From Bacteroidota bacterium (GTDB lineage: Bacteria > Bacteroidota > Bacteroidia > Bacteroidales > FEN-979): a stretch of DNA of 64,000 nt. Every line of letters starts with the position of its first letter. Within the stretch, counting starts at the first letter, position 1. Of this stretch, positions 1 through 9,831 are shown in pieces. The notes beneath the pieces were generated by a model, which searched no databases, was not told the origin of the DNA, and was given only the letters and a program-made list of their open reading frames with translations. The position numbers and the translations under genes are program-made. The stretch is from the NCBI GenBank assembly GCA_026391835.1, contig JAPLDF010000075.1, positions 124,001 to 188,000 of the forward strand. The letters are read 5' to 3'.

Positions 1-952
1 GTGTAATTATTGTCACTGCACCCAGCAGCAGAATCCTGGGTGGCATAACCATCTGGTATACTTTGTCAAGAAAATCAATGTTCAGGTGTGTAAAAAACTG
101 CACAACTCCATCCCAGGCAAACCGTTTGAAATATATGAATTGTGCGGCCAGCCATCTCCTTCGCTGGTTTTCGAAAACAGCTTTGTCCTGGACCTTTTCA
201 TCCAGTACTGCAGCATCGTCGAGGTATTCAATTTTAACCTGGTCGCGGAGCAATGTAAGTTCCAACTCCTTGTCAAAACCGCCGATCGCTTTAATTTCCG
301 ACATCCGCTTTTTGAACATATCGTATTGAAAACACATTCCTGAGCCGATCAGTCCCGAGGCAAGTCCGGCAACCCGATGCCCTTTGCGGAAAATGTGGTT
401 ATTGATCTCCTCACTGATTGAGTCGAGTACCGCCATGGAGTTGTTCATGTTTTTGGCCATCCGGTGGCCCTGAACGGCCGTAAAACCAGATTCGAAAGCC
501 TGGTTGATCTTTTCGAGGAAGTCGGGAGCCATGATATTGTCGGCATCCAGGACAACAGCCACCTGGTAGTCATCCCCGATGGCTTCCATTGCAGCATTTA
601 AGGACTTGGATTTGGTACTCTTTTCAAAAACAACCTCAACCACTTTTAAGGGAAGTTTTTTCAACTTCGCGATCGTTTCCGGTTTAAAGGAATCTGCAAT
701 AATTACAACATCATATGAATCAGATGGATAATTTTGATTAAGGGATGCTTCGGCTACTTCCAGGATAACAATGTCCTCTTTATATCCTGGAATTAATACC
801 GCCATTTTTCGCAGGACAGGAGCAGGATGAACTTTCCCATGGTAAGGGAAAATTCCTAAAAATGCAAAAAAGAGGAAGTAAACAGCAGCGATGCCAAGAT
901 AACCAAACAGAACTATCTCGATAACGTTAACCAGCAATTTGAAAATTTCCAT
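1..952 (-). CDS. Membrane-associated glycosyltransferase family 2, 3' end cut by the window edge
   Basis: The frame is open from an ATG at 952 to the left edge, so the C-terminus is missing. The protein starts with one hydrophobic helix (about residues 8-32), followed by a GT-A fold. It has a nucleotide-sugar DxD motif (VLDADN) and, further on, the QRRRW motif typical of processive or membrane GT2 enzymes. More hydrophobic sequence follows (MPPRILLLGAVTIIT) just before the edge. By family it transfers a sugar from an NDP-sugar to a growing polysaccharide or lipid-linked acceptor at the inner membrane. It is divergent from the acyltransferase at 1347 and lies at the outer flank of the exopolysaccharide locus. 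The family is clear; the acceptor and sugar cannot be read from the sequence. Confidence 0.85.
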   Translation of the reverse strand, partial: MEIFKLLVNVIEIVLFGYLGIAAVYFLFFAFLGIFPYHGKVHPAPVLRKMAVLIPGYKEDIVILEVAEASLNQNYPSDSYDVVIIADSFKPETIAKLKKLPLKVVEVVFEKSTKSKSLNAAMEAIGDDYQVAVVLDADNIMAPDFLEKINQAFESGFTAVQGHRMAKNMNNSMAVLDSISEEINNHIFRKGHRVAGLASGLIGSGMCFQYDMFKKRMSEIKAIGGFDKELELTLLRDQVKIEYLDDAAVLDEKVQDKAVFENQRRRWLAAQFIYFKRFAWDGVVQFFTHLNIDFLDKVYQMVMPPRILLLGAVTIIT

Positions 953-1346
953 GACAGGTATTATAAGTGCATTTTACGACAAAGGGAATTCAACTCCCCA
1001 AATAACTTTTTCACTATGTAAATTTAATAAATAAATCGTCATTTATAATTAAAATGCCAATTATCATAAACTATTCACTTATAATTATTTCATAGGCTTA
1101 TACCCGGTAAAATTTCGAATGTATTTGTGATATGTTCAGAATTGAATGATTCTTTAATAATTTTCATGGAGCCGAATAATATATTATGTAAGTTTGTTAG
1201 TGGAAAAGTTTGCTTTCCCAGATGTTTATGGCCTTCTTGAAGTTCATTATCACCGGGGAGATGTCTTTTACTTTTCGACTTCAGATAAGGTAAACTTTTT
1301 TTGATGAATACCGTTTTGTGCGTACCGGGTAATTTTAGAAATCAAT
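953..1346. other. Non-coding gap between divergent genes
   Basis: This AT-rich stretch of 394 bases separates the GT2 gene from the acyltransferase gene. I see no convincing ORF or RNA. A TAAGTTTG at 1189-1196 on the plus strand matches the Bacteroidota -7 box (TAnnTTTG), but no good TTTG lies about 20 bases upstream. It is a weak promoter candidate for the acyltransferase, with a leader of about 150 bases. Confidence 0.3.
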
Positions 1347-2570
1347 ATGGCAAATTCAGACGGCAAACAGAATCCCGGCAAAGTTTACTTCCCCGGGATG
1401 AACGGGATACGGTTTATTGCGGCATTTTCAGTTATCCTCCATCACATTGAACAAACAAAATTCTGGATAAACGATCCGGCACTGAACAACTATCCGAACA
1501 TCTGGCAATCGATGTTCTGTGATAATATTGGCCATAAGGGAAGGATCATCTTTTTTGTACTTTCCGGTTTTTTAATTACCTACCTTTTTCTTGCAGAGAT
1601 AAGAAAGACAGGCACATTGAACCTGCAAAAATTCCACACGCGCCGCGCCCTGAGGGTTTGGCCTGTTTATATATTGGTCGTGCTGTTTGCATTTATCGTC
1701 CTGCCCAGGTATACCAATATTCATTATTACAACGGTACCAGCTTCAACGACCAGTTGTACGATGGATACTGGCTTAAGTTTGGCATGGTCGTGTTTATGA
1801 TGGCGAACTTTGCCAGGTTTTTGTTCAACCCGGTGCTGGGGGTCACTCAATTGTGGTCTATTGCTGTTCAGGAGCAGTTTTATCTTGTATGGCCGTTCTT
1901 AACCCGTTTCTTCAAAAAATATTTCCTCAATTTTGTGGTAATATTCATTGTTTTTAAGGTCTCGATTGAAATATTGATGAAAATTTACCTTAAGAATTAT
2001 TCCTCTTTCCCAAGTGAAATAATCACATCAACAAGGCTCGTCACCATGATAAAATGGTGGGAAATCTTTGCTGTTGACCAGTTGGCAATTGGCGCACTAT
2101 GTGCCTACATTTTCATCAACAGGAAAGAGAAAATCCTCAGGTTGGTGTATAACCCTTTCCTTGTCGGGCTTGTTATTGTTGTTTATGTCTATCTGTTTTT
2201 CATCAAGGTTGACTTTTATGGTCATACATTCGTTGAAGGGATTATCGCAGCGGTACTGATGATGAATATTTCAACCAATCCCAAATGCCCCGTCAAACTG
2301 GAAAACAGGGTATTCAACTACCTTGGCAATATATCTTACGGGATCTATCTCTTCCATAATATTTGTATTATCAGTATTTTAAATGTGTTAATTTACTATA
2401 CGAACATCTCCGGGAATGTAGTCCTGTTTAACATAATCCTATACGCGGGATCGATGACAGCCACACTTGTTCTTTCTGGATTATCATATAAATATGTTGA
2501 AAATTATTTCCTCAAACAAAAAATGAAGTTTGAGGTGATAAAGAGTAGCAGAAACGAAGGAGCCGAATAG
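1347..2570 (+). CDS. Membrane acyltransferase family 3 (OafA/YrhL type)
   Basis: A 407-residue polytopic membrane protein with about ten hydrophobic segments. The N-terminus has the family pattern of Arg in the first helix followed by His in the same helix (RFIAAFSVILHHIEQ). A second conserved element follows (FFVLSGFLITYLF), then the W-S-I-A-V-Q-E-Q-F-Y-L-V-W-P segment typical of this family. Such enzymes move acetyl or other acyl groups from the cytoplasmic side onto surface sugars. Here it most likely acetylates the polysaccharide made by the neighbouring glycosyltransferases. It is followed after 37 bases by a GT2 gene on the same strand, so the two are probably co-transcribed. The substrate is inferred from context only. 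Confidence 0.88.
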   Translation: MANSDGKQNPGKVYFPGMNGIRFIAAFSVILHHIEQTKFWINDPALNNYPNIWQSMFCDNIGHKGRIIFFVLSGFLITYLFLAEIRKTGTLNLQKFHTRRALRVWPVYILVVLFAFIVLPRYTNIHYYNGTSFNDQLYDGYWLKFGMVVFMMANFARFLFNPVLGVTQLWSIAVQEQFYLVWPFLTRFFKKYFLNFVVIFIVFKVSIEILMKIYLKNYSSFPSEIITSTRLVTMIKWWEIFAVDQLAIGALCAYIFINRKEKILRLVYNPFLVGLVIVVYVYLFFIKVDFYGHTFVEGIIAAVLMMNISTNPKCPVKLENRVFNYLGNISYGIYLFHNICIISILNVLIYYTNISGNVVLFNIILYAGSMTATLVLSGLSYKYVENYFLKQKMKFEVIKSSRNEGAE

Positions 2571-2607
2571 AAGCAGCTGGGTTATAAACCTTAATCAGCA
2601 TTGAAAT

Positions 2608-3393
2608 ATGGGTGTAGAATCATTTTATTTTGAAGAAATATCTCTGTTGATCACACACTATAACAGGAGTGTGTCTCTTGAAAGGTTGCTTAAATCCTTT
2701 GAAGAGAGAAAGATACGGTTCAGGGAAATTGTTGTTTCCGATGACGGAAGCCAACCGGGACATATAAGTTACCTGGAAAAGCTGAAACCCCGCTTCGGGT
2801 TAACATTGGTCCTTGCTGAAAAAAATGGCGGACTGGCCAACAACATCAACAAAGGGCAACGGGCTGTCATCTCACCGTTTACCTTATACGTGCAGGAAGA
2901 TTTTATTCCCACCGAAAAGTTCGCCAGGAGTTTAACCGATGGGTTGAAACTGATCCGGGAAGATCCGGCAGTTGACCTCGTACGGTTCTATGCCTACCGG
3001 CAACACCCTTATTTGAAACCGGTCAGGGACGGTTTTTATGAAATGAGATTTCATTTCTGGCGGTTTGATACTTACCAGTTCAATTGTTACAGCGATCATC
3101 CTCATTTAAGAAGAAGCAGTTTTTTAACTAAATTCGGTGATTATACCGAAGGAATAAAATCTGACAGGGCTGAATTCAAAATGGTGATTTCCTTCCTGCA
3201 GCATAAGGGAAAAGCCTTGATACACAAAGACTTTCGGGAGATATTTATTCAGGAAAACAATGCAGCGGAACCGAGCCAGATATCCCGGAAAGAATTAAGA
3301 AAGCACTTGCAACTATCTGATTCCTTTATGATTTCGATAGCCAGGACTATCTACAGGAATATTAAATTCAGGCTGGACTACCTTTTTTTGTAA
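2608..3393 (+). CDS. Glycosyltransferase family 2 (soluble GT-A type)
   Basis: A 261-residue protein with an N-terminal GT-A fold: ISLLITHYNRS, then the nucleotide-binding VVSDDGS, then AEKNGGLANNINKG. A loosely matching acidic motif, YVQEDF, stands where the DxD metal-binding motif is expected. It has no transmembrane helix, so it is probably a peripheral cytoplasmic enzyme adding one sugar to a lipid-linked glycan. It lies between the acyltransferase gene (37 bases upstream) and a GT8 gene (13 bases downstream), which fits a three-gene transcript. The replacement of DxD by QED is mildly unusual, since many GT2 enzymes keep D-x-D or E-D-x there. Donor and acceptor are unknown. Confidence 0.85.
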   Translation: MGVESFYFEEISLLITHYNRSVSLERLLKSFEERKIRFREIVVSDDGSQPGHISYLEKLKPRFGLTLVLAEKNGGLANNINKGQRAVISPFTLYVQEDFIPTEKFARSLTDGLKLIREDPAVDLVRFYAYRQHPYLKPVRDGFYEMRFHFWRFDTYQFNCYSDHPHLRRSSFLTKFGDYTEGIKSDRAEFKMVISFLQHKGKALIHKDFREIFIQENNAAEPSQISRKELRKHLQLSDSFMISIARTIYRNIKFRLDYLFL

Positions 3394-3406
3394 ATTGGTT
3401 AATTAG

Positions 3407-4324
3407 ATGATCATGTCGAACGCAATCACGATTTTTACAGTATGTGACAACCATTTCACGGTTTTATTGGCAGCATTGATAAAATCGATCGAGGTCAACC
3501 ATCATTCTGATGAACATGTTAACCTGTATATTGTTGGAGACAAACTAACTCCGGCCAATAAGAAAAACCTAGAGAAGTGCGCTGAGTCCGAAAAATTCTC
3601 ATTTTTTTGGATTGAGATCAAAGACGTCATAAAGGATAAATCTTCCCTGCCTCTTGATGGTTCTTCATTCCCGTTAATCGTTTACATCCGGTTGTTTTTT
3701 CCGTTGTTCCTGCCGCCGGAAATTGATAAAGTGATCTATCTTGATGTGGATATGATCGTTAGAAAAGATATTTCGGTGTTGTGGCAAACTGATCTGGGCG
3801 ATAAAATTATTGCCGGGGTGCCGGACCGTTCCGAAAAGGTAAGTTGCTCGTGGGGAGGAATAGCCAATTATGCTGAACTGGGTATTGATCCTGATAGCAA
3901 ATATTTCAACAGTGGCCTTTTAATGATGAGCCGCAGGAAGTGGGTTGCGTCCAACATCACAGAAAAAATCATTGATTGCATTGCGGCAAATAAAAAATAT
4001 GCAAATTTCCCTGATCAGTATGGATTAAATGTTGTTTTCGCCAACCAGTGGATGGAACTGGACAGGCGCTGGAATTCATATTCTATGATTGAAACAGAGG
4101 ATCCGTATCTGATACATTTTATTGGGATTAAGCCCATTTTCACTTCCTATAGTTACGTAGAGAAATATAAAACAGAGTTTTACAGGTATCTGGAAATGAC
4201 GCCCTGGGCCGGATACAAGCCAATCGGCAACTATGTGCGCTTGTTAAAAAAGGTGCAGAACAAGGTGTTTAAAAAAGGCTATCGTCTTATATCTTCTGTA
4301 ACCCGGATACTCTCTTCAAAATAG
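3407..4324 (+). CDS. Glycosyltransferase family 8
   Basis: A 305-residue GT8 protein. The N-terminal ITIFTVCDNHF segment binds the nucleotide sugar. The strand IYLDVDMIV carries the DxD metal site, followed by the FNSGLLMM segment and a late HFIGIKP motif that matches the H-x-x-G-x-K-P signature of the family. Family members are retaining transferases, often for galactose or glucose, that act on lipopolysaccharide cores, capsules or glycogenin-like acceptors. Two in-frame ATGs (3407 and 3413) lie next to each other and neither has a clear ribosome binding site. It is the last gene of the plus-strand trio and meets the Wzy-like gene tail to tail, 33 bases apart. Confidence 0.88.
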   Translation: MIMSNAITIFTVCDNHFTVLLAALIKSIEVNHHSDEHVNLYIVGDKLTPANKKNLEKCAESEKFSFFWIEIKDVIKDKSSLPLDGSSFPLIVYIRLFFPLFLPPEIDKVIYLDVDMIVRKDISVLWQTDLGDKIIAGVPDRSEKVSCSWGGIANYAELGIDPDSKYFNSGLLMMSRRKWVASNITEKIIDCIAANKKYANFPDQYGLNVVFANQWMELDRRWNSYSMIETEDPYLIHFIGIKPIFTSYSYVEKYKTEFYRYLEMTPWAGYKPIGNYVRLLKKVQNKVFKKGYRLISSVTRILSSK

Positions 4325-4357
4325 GAATCCCGGACGCTTTTTAACCCGGACGATTCA

Positions 4358-5851
4358 TTATCTGCCCTGCCCCGGGTCCGGTAAAATAGCGGGTGTATGT
4401 ATAGGGCAAACCTCATCGTCAAATTTTTCCGGACTCATTACAAGGGCCATGGATGTATATATCAGCATGCTCGTTGGGATTTGACCCAGCACCGCATTGC
4501 CGTAAGATGCCACCATAATACCCAAAATTCCTGAAATTAAAGCCGTCATCGTATTTTTCACATCCGGATCCCTGATTTTAAACATGATCAGGTAGGATCC
4601 TTTCAGGATGATATAAAAAAGAATAAAAAGGTGCAGGACAAGTCCAACAACCCCCTGTTCGGCCCAGATCATCACATACCAGCTGTCGGTGGCAATATTT
4701 GCGAGAAATGTATTTGGAAGGTTCTTTTTTGCTTTTTTTCCTGCATGTCCAAGTCCGCCGCCAAAAGGCCGGCTTGCAAGGTACACAGAAAGTGTTTTTT
4801 GATTGGCCAGCCTTGTCTGAAGCGAAGCATCATTGGGGTCAAAAGCAGTCCGCATACGCCGGATCTGTTGATTATCCTGGCCTATCGTTGTATATTTGAA
4901 GAAAACGAAGACAATAGCCAGGAGGGCGATACCTGAAATAAGAACCATCTTATTCTTTTTCAGCACAAAATAGAGCATAAATCCAGCCAGGGGAACACTC
5001 ACTGCACCCCGGGTTCCCGAGAGGAACATGCCATAAATTCCCATCAGGCCTACAAAGATGAAAAAAAGTTTTCGCCGGATGTTTTTCTCACCAAGTGACA
5101 GGATAATAAACACCACCCCTGTGTAGGCCTGGTTCGCGCCAAACTGTCCTGCATCGCTGAGAAAGGAGAACACCCTTAGTTTCCCGAAAATGATGTGTGT
5201 CGAATAGGCTCCGGCATCAAGCCATGCTTTTTCCCACTGGTCAACGCCAACGGTTGCCTGTATGATCCCTTTGAATGTGGCTATTAATGAGAAAATCCCC
5301 CATACGTATAAAAATAAGTTTATCCTCCTGGTCGTGGTGATTAACAGCAATGTCAGTGTGACTACAAGAAACATATATACATTTACCCCCCGGAAACTGG
5401 CAAGCCATACCGCCATGTTCCTGATTTCAGGATTTGCAGCACTTAGCAGTCCATAGATGAGCCAGACAGCTGCCAGCAGGGTGACATCTTTTTTTGCAGG
5501 TTTCCAGTCAAACCCGGTGTAAAAGTTTTGGAAAAACAGCGCTATAAAACTGAGTACCAGCACCCCGTCAATGCTTATGCCAATCATTGGAAGGTCGGCA
5601 TAGCGCATCATTCCAAGGATGACAAAACCAAGACTGATGGCGGTGTATATGCCAAGAACCGGGTTTCGAAAAAGAATGTTAAAATAGAGAACCAGGAATG
5701 GTAGTACCAGTAAACCCAGTCCGCCAACCAGTCCGACTTTTCCGACAATCCACGCTGCAAATACCGATACTGCAAGCAGCGGGATGAAATATCCTGGTGA
5801 CCCAAGTTTTAAGGAGCCGGTATTACTTTCAAATGGATTCAGGTTCGACAA
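4358..5851 (-). CDS. O-antigen polymerase/ligase-like membrane protein (Wzy_C family)
   Basis: A 497-residue protein of about twelve hydrophobic segments, with a long periplasmic loop in the second half. The loop includes a conserved arginine in FLSGTRGAVSVP and is followed by PFGGGLGHAG, the usual layout of Wzy/WaaL-type polymerases and ligases. By family it joins repeat units, or transfers finished chains, on the periplasmic side of the inner membrane. The frame opens with TTG at 5851, preceded two codons upstream by a stop, and no ATG lies near the N-terminus, so a TTG start is likely. It is the last gene of the minus-strand export operon, 75 bases after the flippase gene. Confidence 0.82.
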   Translation of the reverse strand: MSNLNPFESNTGSLKLGSPGYFIPLLAVSVFAAWIVGKVGLVGGLGLLVLPFLVLYFNILFRNPVLGIYTAISLGFVILGMMRYADLPMIGISIDGVLVLSFIALFFQNFYTGFDWKPAKKDVTLLAAVWLIYGLLSAANPEIRNMAVWLASFRGVNVYMFLVVTLTLLLITTTRRINLFLYVWGIFSLIATFKGIIQATVGVDQWEKAWLDAGAYSTHIIFGKLRVFSFLSDAGQFGANQAYTGVVFIILSLGEKNIRRKLFFIFVGLMGIYGMFLSGTRGAVSVPLAGFMLYFVLKKNKMVLISGIALLAIVFVFFKYTTIGQDNQQIRRMRTAFDPNDASLQTRLANQKTLSVYLASRPFGGGLGHAGKKAKKNLPNTFLANIATDSWYVMIWAEQGVVGLVLHLFILFYIILKGSYLIMFKIRDPDVKNTMTALISGILGIMVASYGNAVLGQIPTSMLIYTSMALVMSPEKFDDEVCPIHTPAILPDPGQGR

Positions 5852-5926
5852 CTTCTATCTGCGTTACAAAATCTTTTTGCTCTGAAAATCTGTTAAACCA
5901 AACCTGGTTTGCAGTGATACAATGGT

Positions 5927-7294
5927 TCATATCCCCTGAAATTTTCTATTTCGCATCTTTTTATAGATATCCTTATAGAAACCCAGCCCTTCAGAAAATA
6001 CTTTACGGTAGTCCAGAACCAGTTCTTTACTCAGGTAATAATAACCTACCCATACACCAAGGGCCGTAAATAATACCGAGGCCAGGGCAATCATCGCCAG
6101 TGATTTGAAAATGAAAACAGCGATCAGGTCGCCGATCACATTGGCAACAACCATAACGATAACTTTCCATAAATTTAAATCCGGCCTGTTGATGCTGTCC
6201 AATCCGACGCCGGTCATCCGGTCGAGCGGCAGAAGAAGGCCATAAATGGAAAAAACTCTAACGATATTTGTTACACTTGCCCTCGTTGTGGGATCAGTTG
6301 CCATATATTTGCTGCCACCTAAGATCAGCACAAATATGTCGGCAAACAGGAACGTAACTACACTGATTATTATGAACAGGTAGGTCATGGCACCTGAATA
6401 TGAATAAAACAGGCCTTTTACTTCATCGACTTTGCCAAGGATGCTTGCTTTGGACAACTTCGGAAAAGCAGTTGCCGCAAAGCTGCGCAGAGGGATTTGC
6501 TGAAGTTCTGTCAATTTCAGCGGGATGCTGTATAAAGCTACAGCTGCTGTTCCCATCGGGCTCAGGCTGATGATGAGTGTGTCGGCAGTTCGAAGCAGGT
6601 TGGTGCCGATGATTGTAAATGTAGTGTACTTCCCAAAATGCAAAAGCAGTTTATTGGTTCTGACGGTCGCTTTGGTTATATACCTTAGTCCATCCCACCC
6701 TTTGAGCACACAAATGGCAGAAGTCAGCAGGTTGATTCCGAGTTGCACCCAAATCAACTGCATTAGCGACATTTTGAAAACCAGGTAGTTGAGCAATAAA
6801 AGCAGGAAGAAACCGCCACTGTTCACTGCTTTTATCCATAAGAGCGTGGAGAACTTTTGATCTGCCTGCATTACGACAACAGCAGTGTTGAATGGCAAGG
6901 TGAAAAAAGCCAATACCGGGTACCATGTGAAAAACAATTCGTAACCTGCATGCCTGATCGGCTCGCCAAATGCAAAATGACAGCTCCAGATTATAATAGC
7001 CAGGCCAATGGTTGCAATAAGTCCGATCAATCCGTTGGATCCGATAAACCTGAGCCGTTCATCTTTATCAACACCCGACAGGTATCTTACAATTGCCGTA
7101 TTCGTGATGCCGAAGCGGAACATGTCAATGAAGTTGCCGGTAGAAATATACAAAACCCACTGCCCGAATATTTCAATGGGGAAACTTCTTGTAAGTACTG
7201 CAAAACTTGCGATGCCAAAGAAAGCAATCGTAATATTACCAGATAATGATAAAAAATTGGCTTCCTTGATTATTTTCAGAACGGCACCTTTCAT
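5927..7294 (-). CDS. Polysaccharide flippase (Wzx/MATE-like, polysaccharide biosynthesis protein)
   Basis: A 455-residue protein with 12-14 hydrophobic helices, beginning with FLSLSGNITIAFFGIASFAVLTRSF in the manner of Wzx/RfbX exporters. The length is normal for the family. Such proteins flip lipid-linked oligosaccharide units across the inner membrane, after which a Wzy protein polymerises them. Its ATG at 7294 is 11 bases downstream of the end of the Wzc-like gene, and the Wzy-like gene follows, so flippase, polymerase and co-polymerase are in one transcript. The glycan cannot be told from the flippase. Confidence 0.85.
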   Translation of the reverse strand: MKGAVLKIIKEANFLSLSGNITIAFFGIASFAVLTRSFPIEIFGQWVLYISTGNFIDMFRFGITNTAIVRYLSGVDKDERLRFIGSNGLIGLIATIGLAIIIWSCHFAFGEPIRHAGYELFFTWYPVLAFFTLPFNTAVVVMQADQKFSTLLWIKAVNSGGFFLLLLLNYLVFKMSLMQLIWVQLGINLLTSAICVLKGWDGLRYITKATVRTNKLLLHFGKYTTFTIIGTNLLRTADTLIISLSPMGTAAVALYSIPLKLTELQQIPLRSFAATAFPKLSKASILGKVDEVKGLFYSYSGAMTYLFIIISVVTFLFADIFVLILGGSKYMATDPTTRASVTNIVRVFSIYGLLLPLDRMTGVGLDSINRPDLNLWKVIVMVVANVIGDLIAVFIFKSLAMIALASVLFTALGVWVGYYYLSKELVLDYRKVFSEGLGFYKDIYKKMRNRKFQGI

Positions 7295-7305
7295 GAACGG
7301 TTTTG

Positions 7306-9831
7306 CTAAGGATGATAACGGGTAAAAACCTGAAAACGGACCAGTTTTTTCAAAATTCTCCGGAACCGGCTGCGCCGTTTAGGCAAATCGCCCAGGACGG
7401 ATTCAATAACTTGTAATTCAACACCATTGAGCAGGAAGAGGGGGGCCGAGACAGAGAGTTTCATAAAACTATCCAATGCATTCTGGTCTGCCGGGGACCA
7501 AACGTGGTTGGCCCTGCATACCAGCAGAGCAATATCGGCAGATGGAACGAGATCCGGTGGATAAGGGTAATAGAGGATAGGGGGGAGTTCAATCAGCACA
7601 AAATCGGGTTTATGTGATAGTACAAAGTTGTTTTTAGAAAGTATTTCAGTATAACTGGCAGTGGAAAAAAAGTCGGTATCTGCACGGTAATAAAACAATT
7701 CCTCTGAAGTGAAATTCCCATCGGCCACATCCAGGAATGGGCTGTCGTAATCGACCCGGGTATCGCCATAACCGATCAACTCACTGAGGTATGAAATTTT
7801 ACCGCGCTTTTTGTGGTCTTTTGAAACTGAAGAAGGTGGTTGTGTTTCGGCATAGCCAATTTGGGAGACTTCGGTTTTATGCAGCGATTCGCGCGCATAA
7901 TTCATTACAAGCACTGTTTTTCCTTGTTTTTTCAACTTCAAGGCGAGATTTCTTGACATCACCGTTTTTCCTTCATTATCTAAAGTACTAAACATCAAGA
8001 TGGTCCTGGTCCCATTCCTGGACGGGTTATCCTTTGGATATAACCCAATATCCTGGATAATCATTTCAAGAAGGCGGTTTGCGATAAAAAGGAAATTGAG
8101 TGATCCTGTTTTCAGGTATATCTTGGGAAATACACCCACCGGAACCAAATTTAGAATTTTAGCCGCTTTCCTCGGATTTCTGAGTGTCTCATCAAAATAC
8201 TCCATGGCAAGAATGGTTGCCAGGACAATAATGAACCCAACCAGTGCGGCAACGATGATCAGCAGTTTACGCTTTGTTGGATTTGGTGACAACGGAAAGA
8301 ATGGCGGATCCACCGTTTTAATACTGGAAGAAAGCTCGGCATCCTGCATTTTTAATTTGGCAAGGTTCAATCCATGCAATAATTCAAGGAACTCCTGCTC
8401 CGCAACATTGATTTCGCGTTCGATGCGTTTAATGTTTGCGCCAGCAGGAGCGTAAATAGCATATTGTTTCTGGAAATCAATTATCCGGTCACCCAGCACC
8501 TCCAAACCCGCTTTTGTCTCTTCGTACTGGATTACATTTGTGAGCCAGTCATTCAGCAGAGTAGCTACCGGCAGTCCTTCTGTCGTATTGCCATAGTTGT
8601 ACAAGTTGCCAACCGAACCCCGCATCTCATCTTTGAGCTTATCTGCCCTGACCTTCAGCTGAACTAGTTCCTTTTCGTTGATGGAGTCTCCATATCCAAT
8701 GGTTTCTGCCATTGCAATTTTGGAATTAATGTCGCCCAGCTGGTTCCGTTTTTCAATGATCGAAGCGCTGGTGAGTTGGATTTGCTGCAGGTTGCCAAGC
8801 TTTTCTTCAATCCTTTTGATCGCAGCTTTTGCACCAGCCAGTTCGATGCGTTTGTTGTGATAATTGACATCAAGGTCTTCCTTCACGATGGCGACTGCTT
8901 TACTTTGCTCGTAATAGTTGATAATATTATGGTCCTCATTGAATTTCAAGAGTTTGTCTTCTCCAACCTTGAGCCTGGCAGCCGCCTGCTTTACCTGGAA
9001 TTCAAAATATTTCACCACTGCATCTGACCTGTTTTCCTTGATGTTTTTATAATTCTGAATGCAAACGTCAGTAAAAAGCACGAGTGTTTGCCTGCAAATC
9101 CCGGGATCATCAGAATCGTATTTTAATTTTACGAGGTCACTACTCCCGATTCGTTGCACGGTCACATTTGCAATTGCATTCAGCGAATAATGGGGATGGT
9201 TGAAATTGAGCAACTTATAAACAAAATTCGTGTCACTCTTTGCCATGTAATCTTTAAGGTTCTGAACGGTTTGTTCATAGGCTTCAGGATCGATTGACGG
9301 AGGTTGCAGTGAACTCGTTTTTGACGTGTCGAGATTACTGAAAGAAAAAGTCTCTTTTACGGCAAGTGAATCATTGGTGGTATCAGAGATGACTGTGCTT
9401 TTTTTATGATGGCTCTTGATTTCACTTTTTGCAGAGCCTGGATGACTGCTTTTTGCAATAAGTTTTTTGATATGGGCAGGCGTAATATTTCTGAGGCTGG
9501 CCAGGGATTGGTAAGAAATGTACTTTGGATCAGGTTTGGTAAGCATCAGGTGCTGGGCCAGTAACCGGATTGCAACTTCCTGCTGGGTCTCTCTTGACTT
9601 GATGACATTGATCAGGTTATCGAAGGCGGTATTATTGGCAAAAAAACTGAAGGACTTGTCCATTTCAACGCTTGAACCTGAGGCAATTCCAGTGTAGAGA
9701 ATGGTTTCGGAAGAAAACGTGTAATTGGGTTTCCTGGTAAAATAGATCACAAGCAGTGCCATCAATACGGGTATTAAGAGCAATAATACCAGGTGCTTTT
9801 TGAGCAGTCGCAATATTTCAATTATGTTCAT
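7306..9831 (-). CDS. Wzc/Wzz-like polysaccharide co-polymerase with a degenerate kinase domain
   Basis: An 841-residue protein. Transmembrane helices at about residues 12-32 and 522-542 flank a long periplasmic region rich in coiled coil (about 265-500), and a PNPTKRK segment precedes the second helix, as in Wzz proteins. The cytoplasmic part resembles a BY-type tyrosine kinase, but its motifs are eroded. The Walker A region reads STLDNEGKT (about 615-623). The Walker A' position reads VLVMNYAR, without the usual Asp. The Walker B position reads VLIELPP, with Glu for Asp. The C-terminal tyrosine cluster is absent (it ends VFTRYHP). It probably sets chain length as a scaffold rather than an active kinase. 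Its ATG overlaps the TolC-like gene by 14 bases and has a GGGAGG ribosome site. Confidence 0.82.
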   Translation of the reverse strand: MNIIEILRLLKKHLVLLLLIPVLMALLVIYFTRKPNYTFSSETILYTGIASGSSVEMDKSFSFFANNTAFDNLINVIKSRETQQEVAIRLLAQHLMLTKPDPKYISYQSLASLRNITPAHIKKLIAKSSHPGSAKSEIKSHHKKSTVISDTTNDSLAVKETFSFSNLDTSKTSSLQPPSIDPEAYEQTVQNLKDYMAKSDTNFVYKLLNFNHPHYSLNAIANVTVQRIGSSDLVKLKYDSDDPGICRQTLVLFTDVCIQNYKNIKENRSDAVVKYFEFQVKQAAARLKVGEDKLLKFNEDHNIINYYEQSKAVAIVKEDLDVNYHNKRIELAGAKAAIKRIEEKLGNLQQIQLTSASIIEKRNQLGDINSKIAMAETIGYGDSINEKELVQLKVRADKLKDEMRGSVGNLYNYGNTTEGLPVATLLNDWLTNVIQYEETKAGLEVLGDRIIDFQKQYAIYAPAGANIKRIEREINVAEQEFLELLHGLNLAKLKMQDAELSSSIKTVDPPFFPLSPNPTKRKLLIIVAALVGFIIVLATILAMEYFDETLRNPRKAAKILNLVPVGVFPKIYLKTGSLNFLFIANRLLEMIIQDIGLYPKDNPSRNGTRTILMFSTLDNEGKTVMSRNLALKLKKQGKTVLVMNYARESLHKTEVSQIGYAETQPPSSVSKDHKKRGKISYLSELIGYGDTRVDYDSPFLDVADGNFTSEELFYYRADTDFFSTASYTEILSKNNFVLSHKPDFVLIELPPILYYPYPPDLVPSADIALLVCRANHVWSPADQNALDSFMKLSVSAPLFLLNGVELQVIESVLGDLPKRRSRFRRILKKLVRFQVFTRYHP

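Noticed and set aside
8000-8455. 151-codon plus-strand frame
   Set aside because: It lies wholly opposite the Wzc-like gene, whose protein is full length with clear domains.
7306-9831. Frameshift as the reason for the degraded kinase motifs in the Wzc-like protein
   Set aside because: The frame is continuous and the surrounding residues still follow the family; the changes are substitutions, not a shift.
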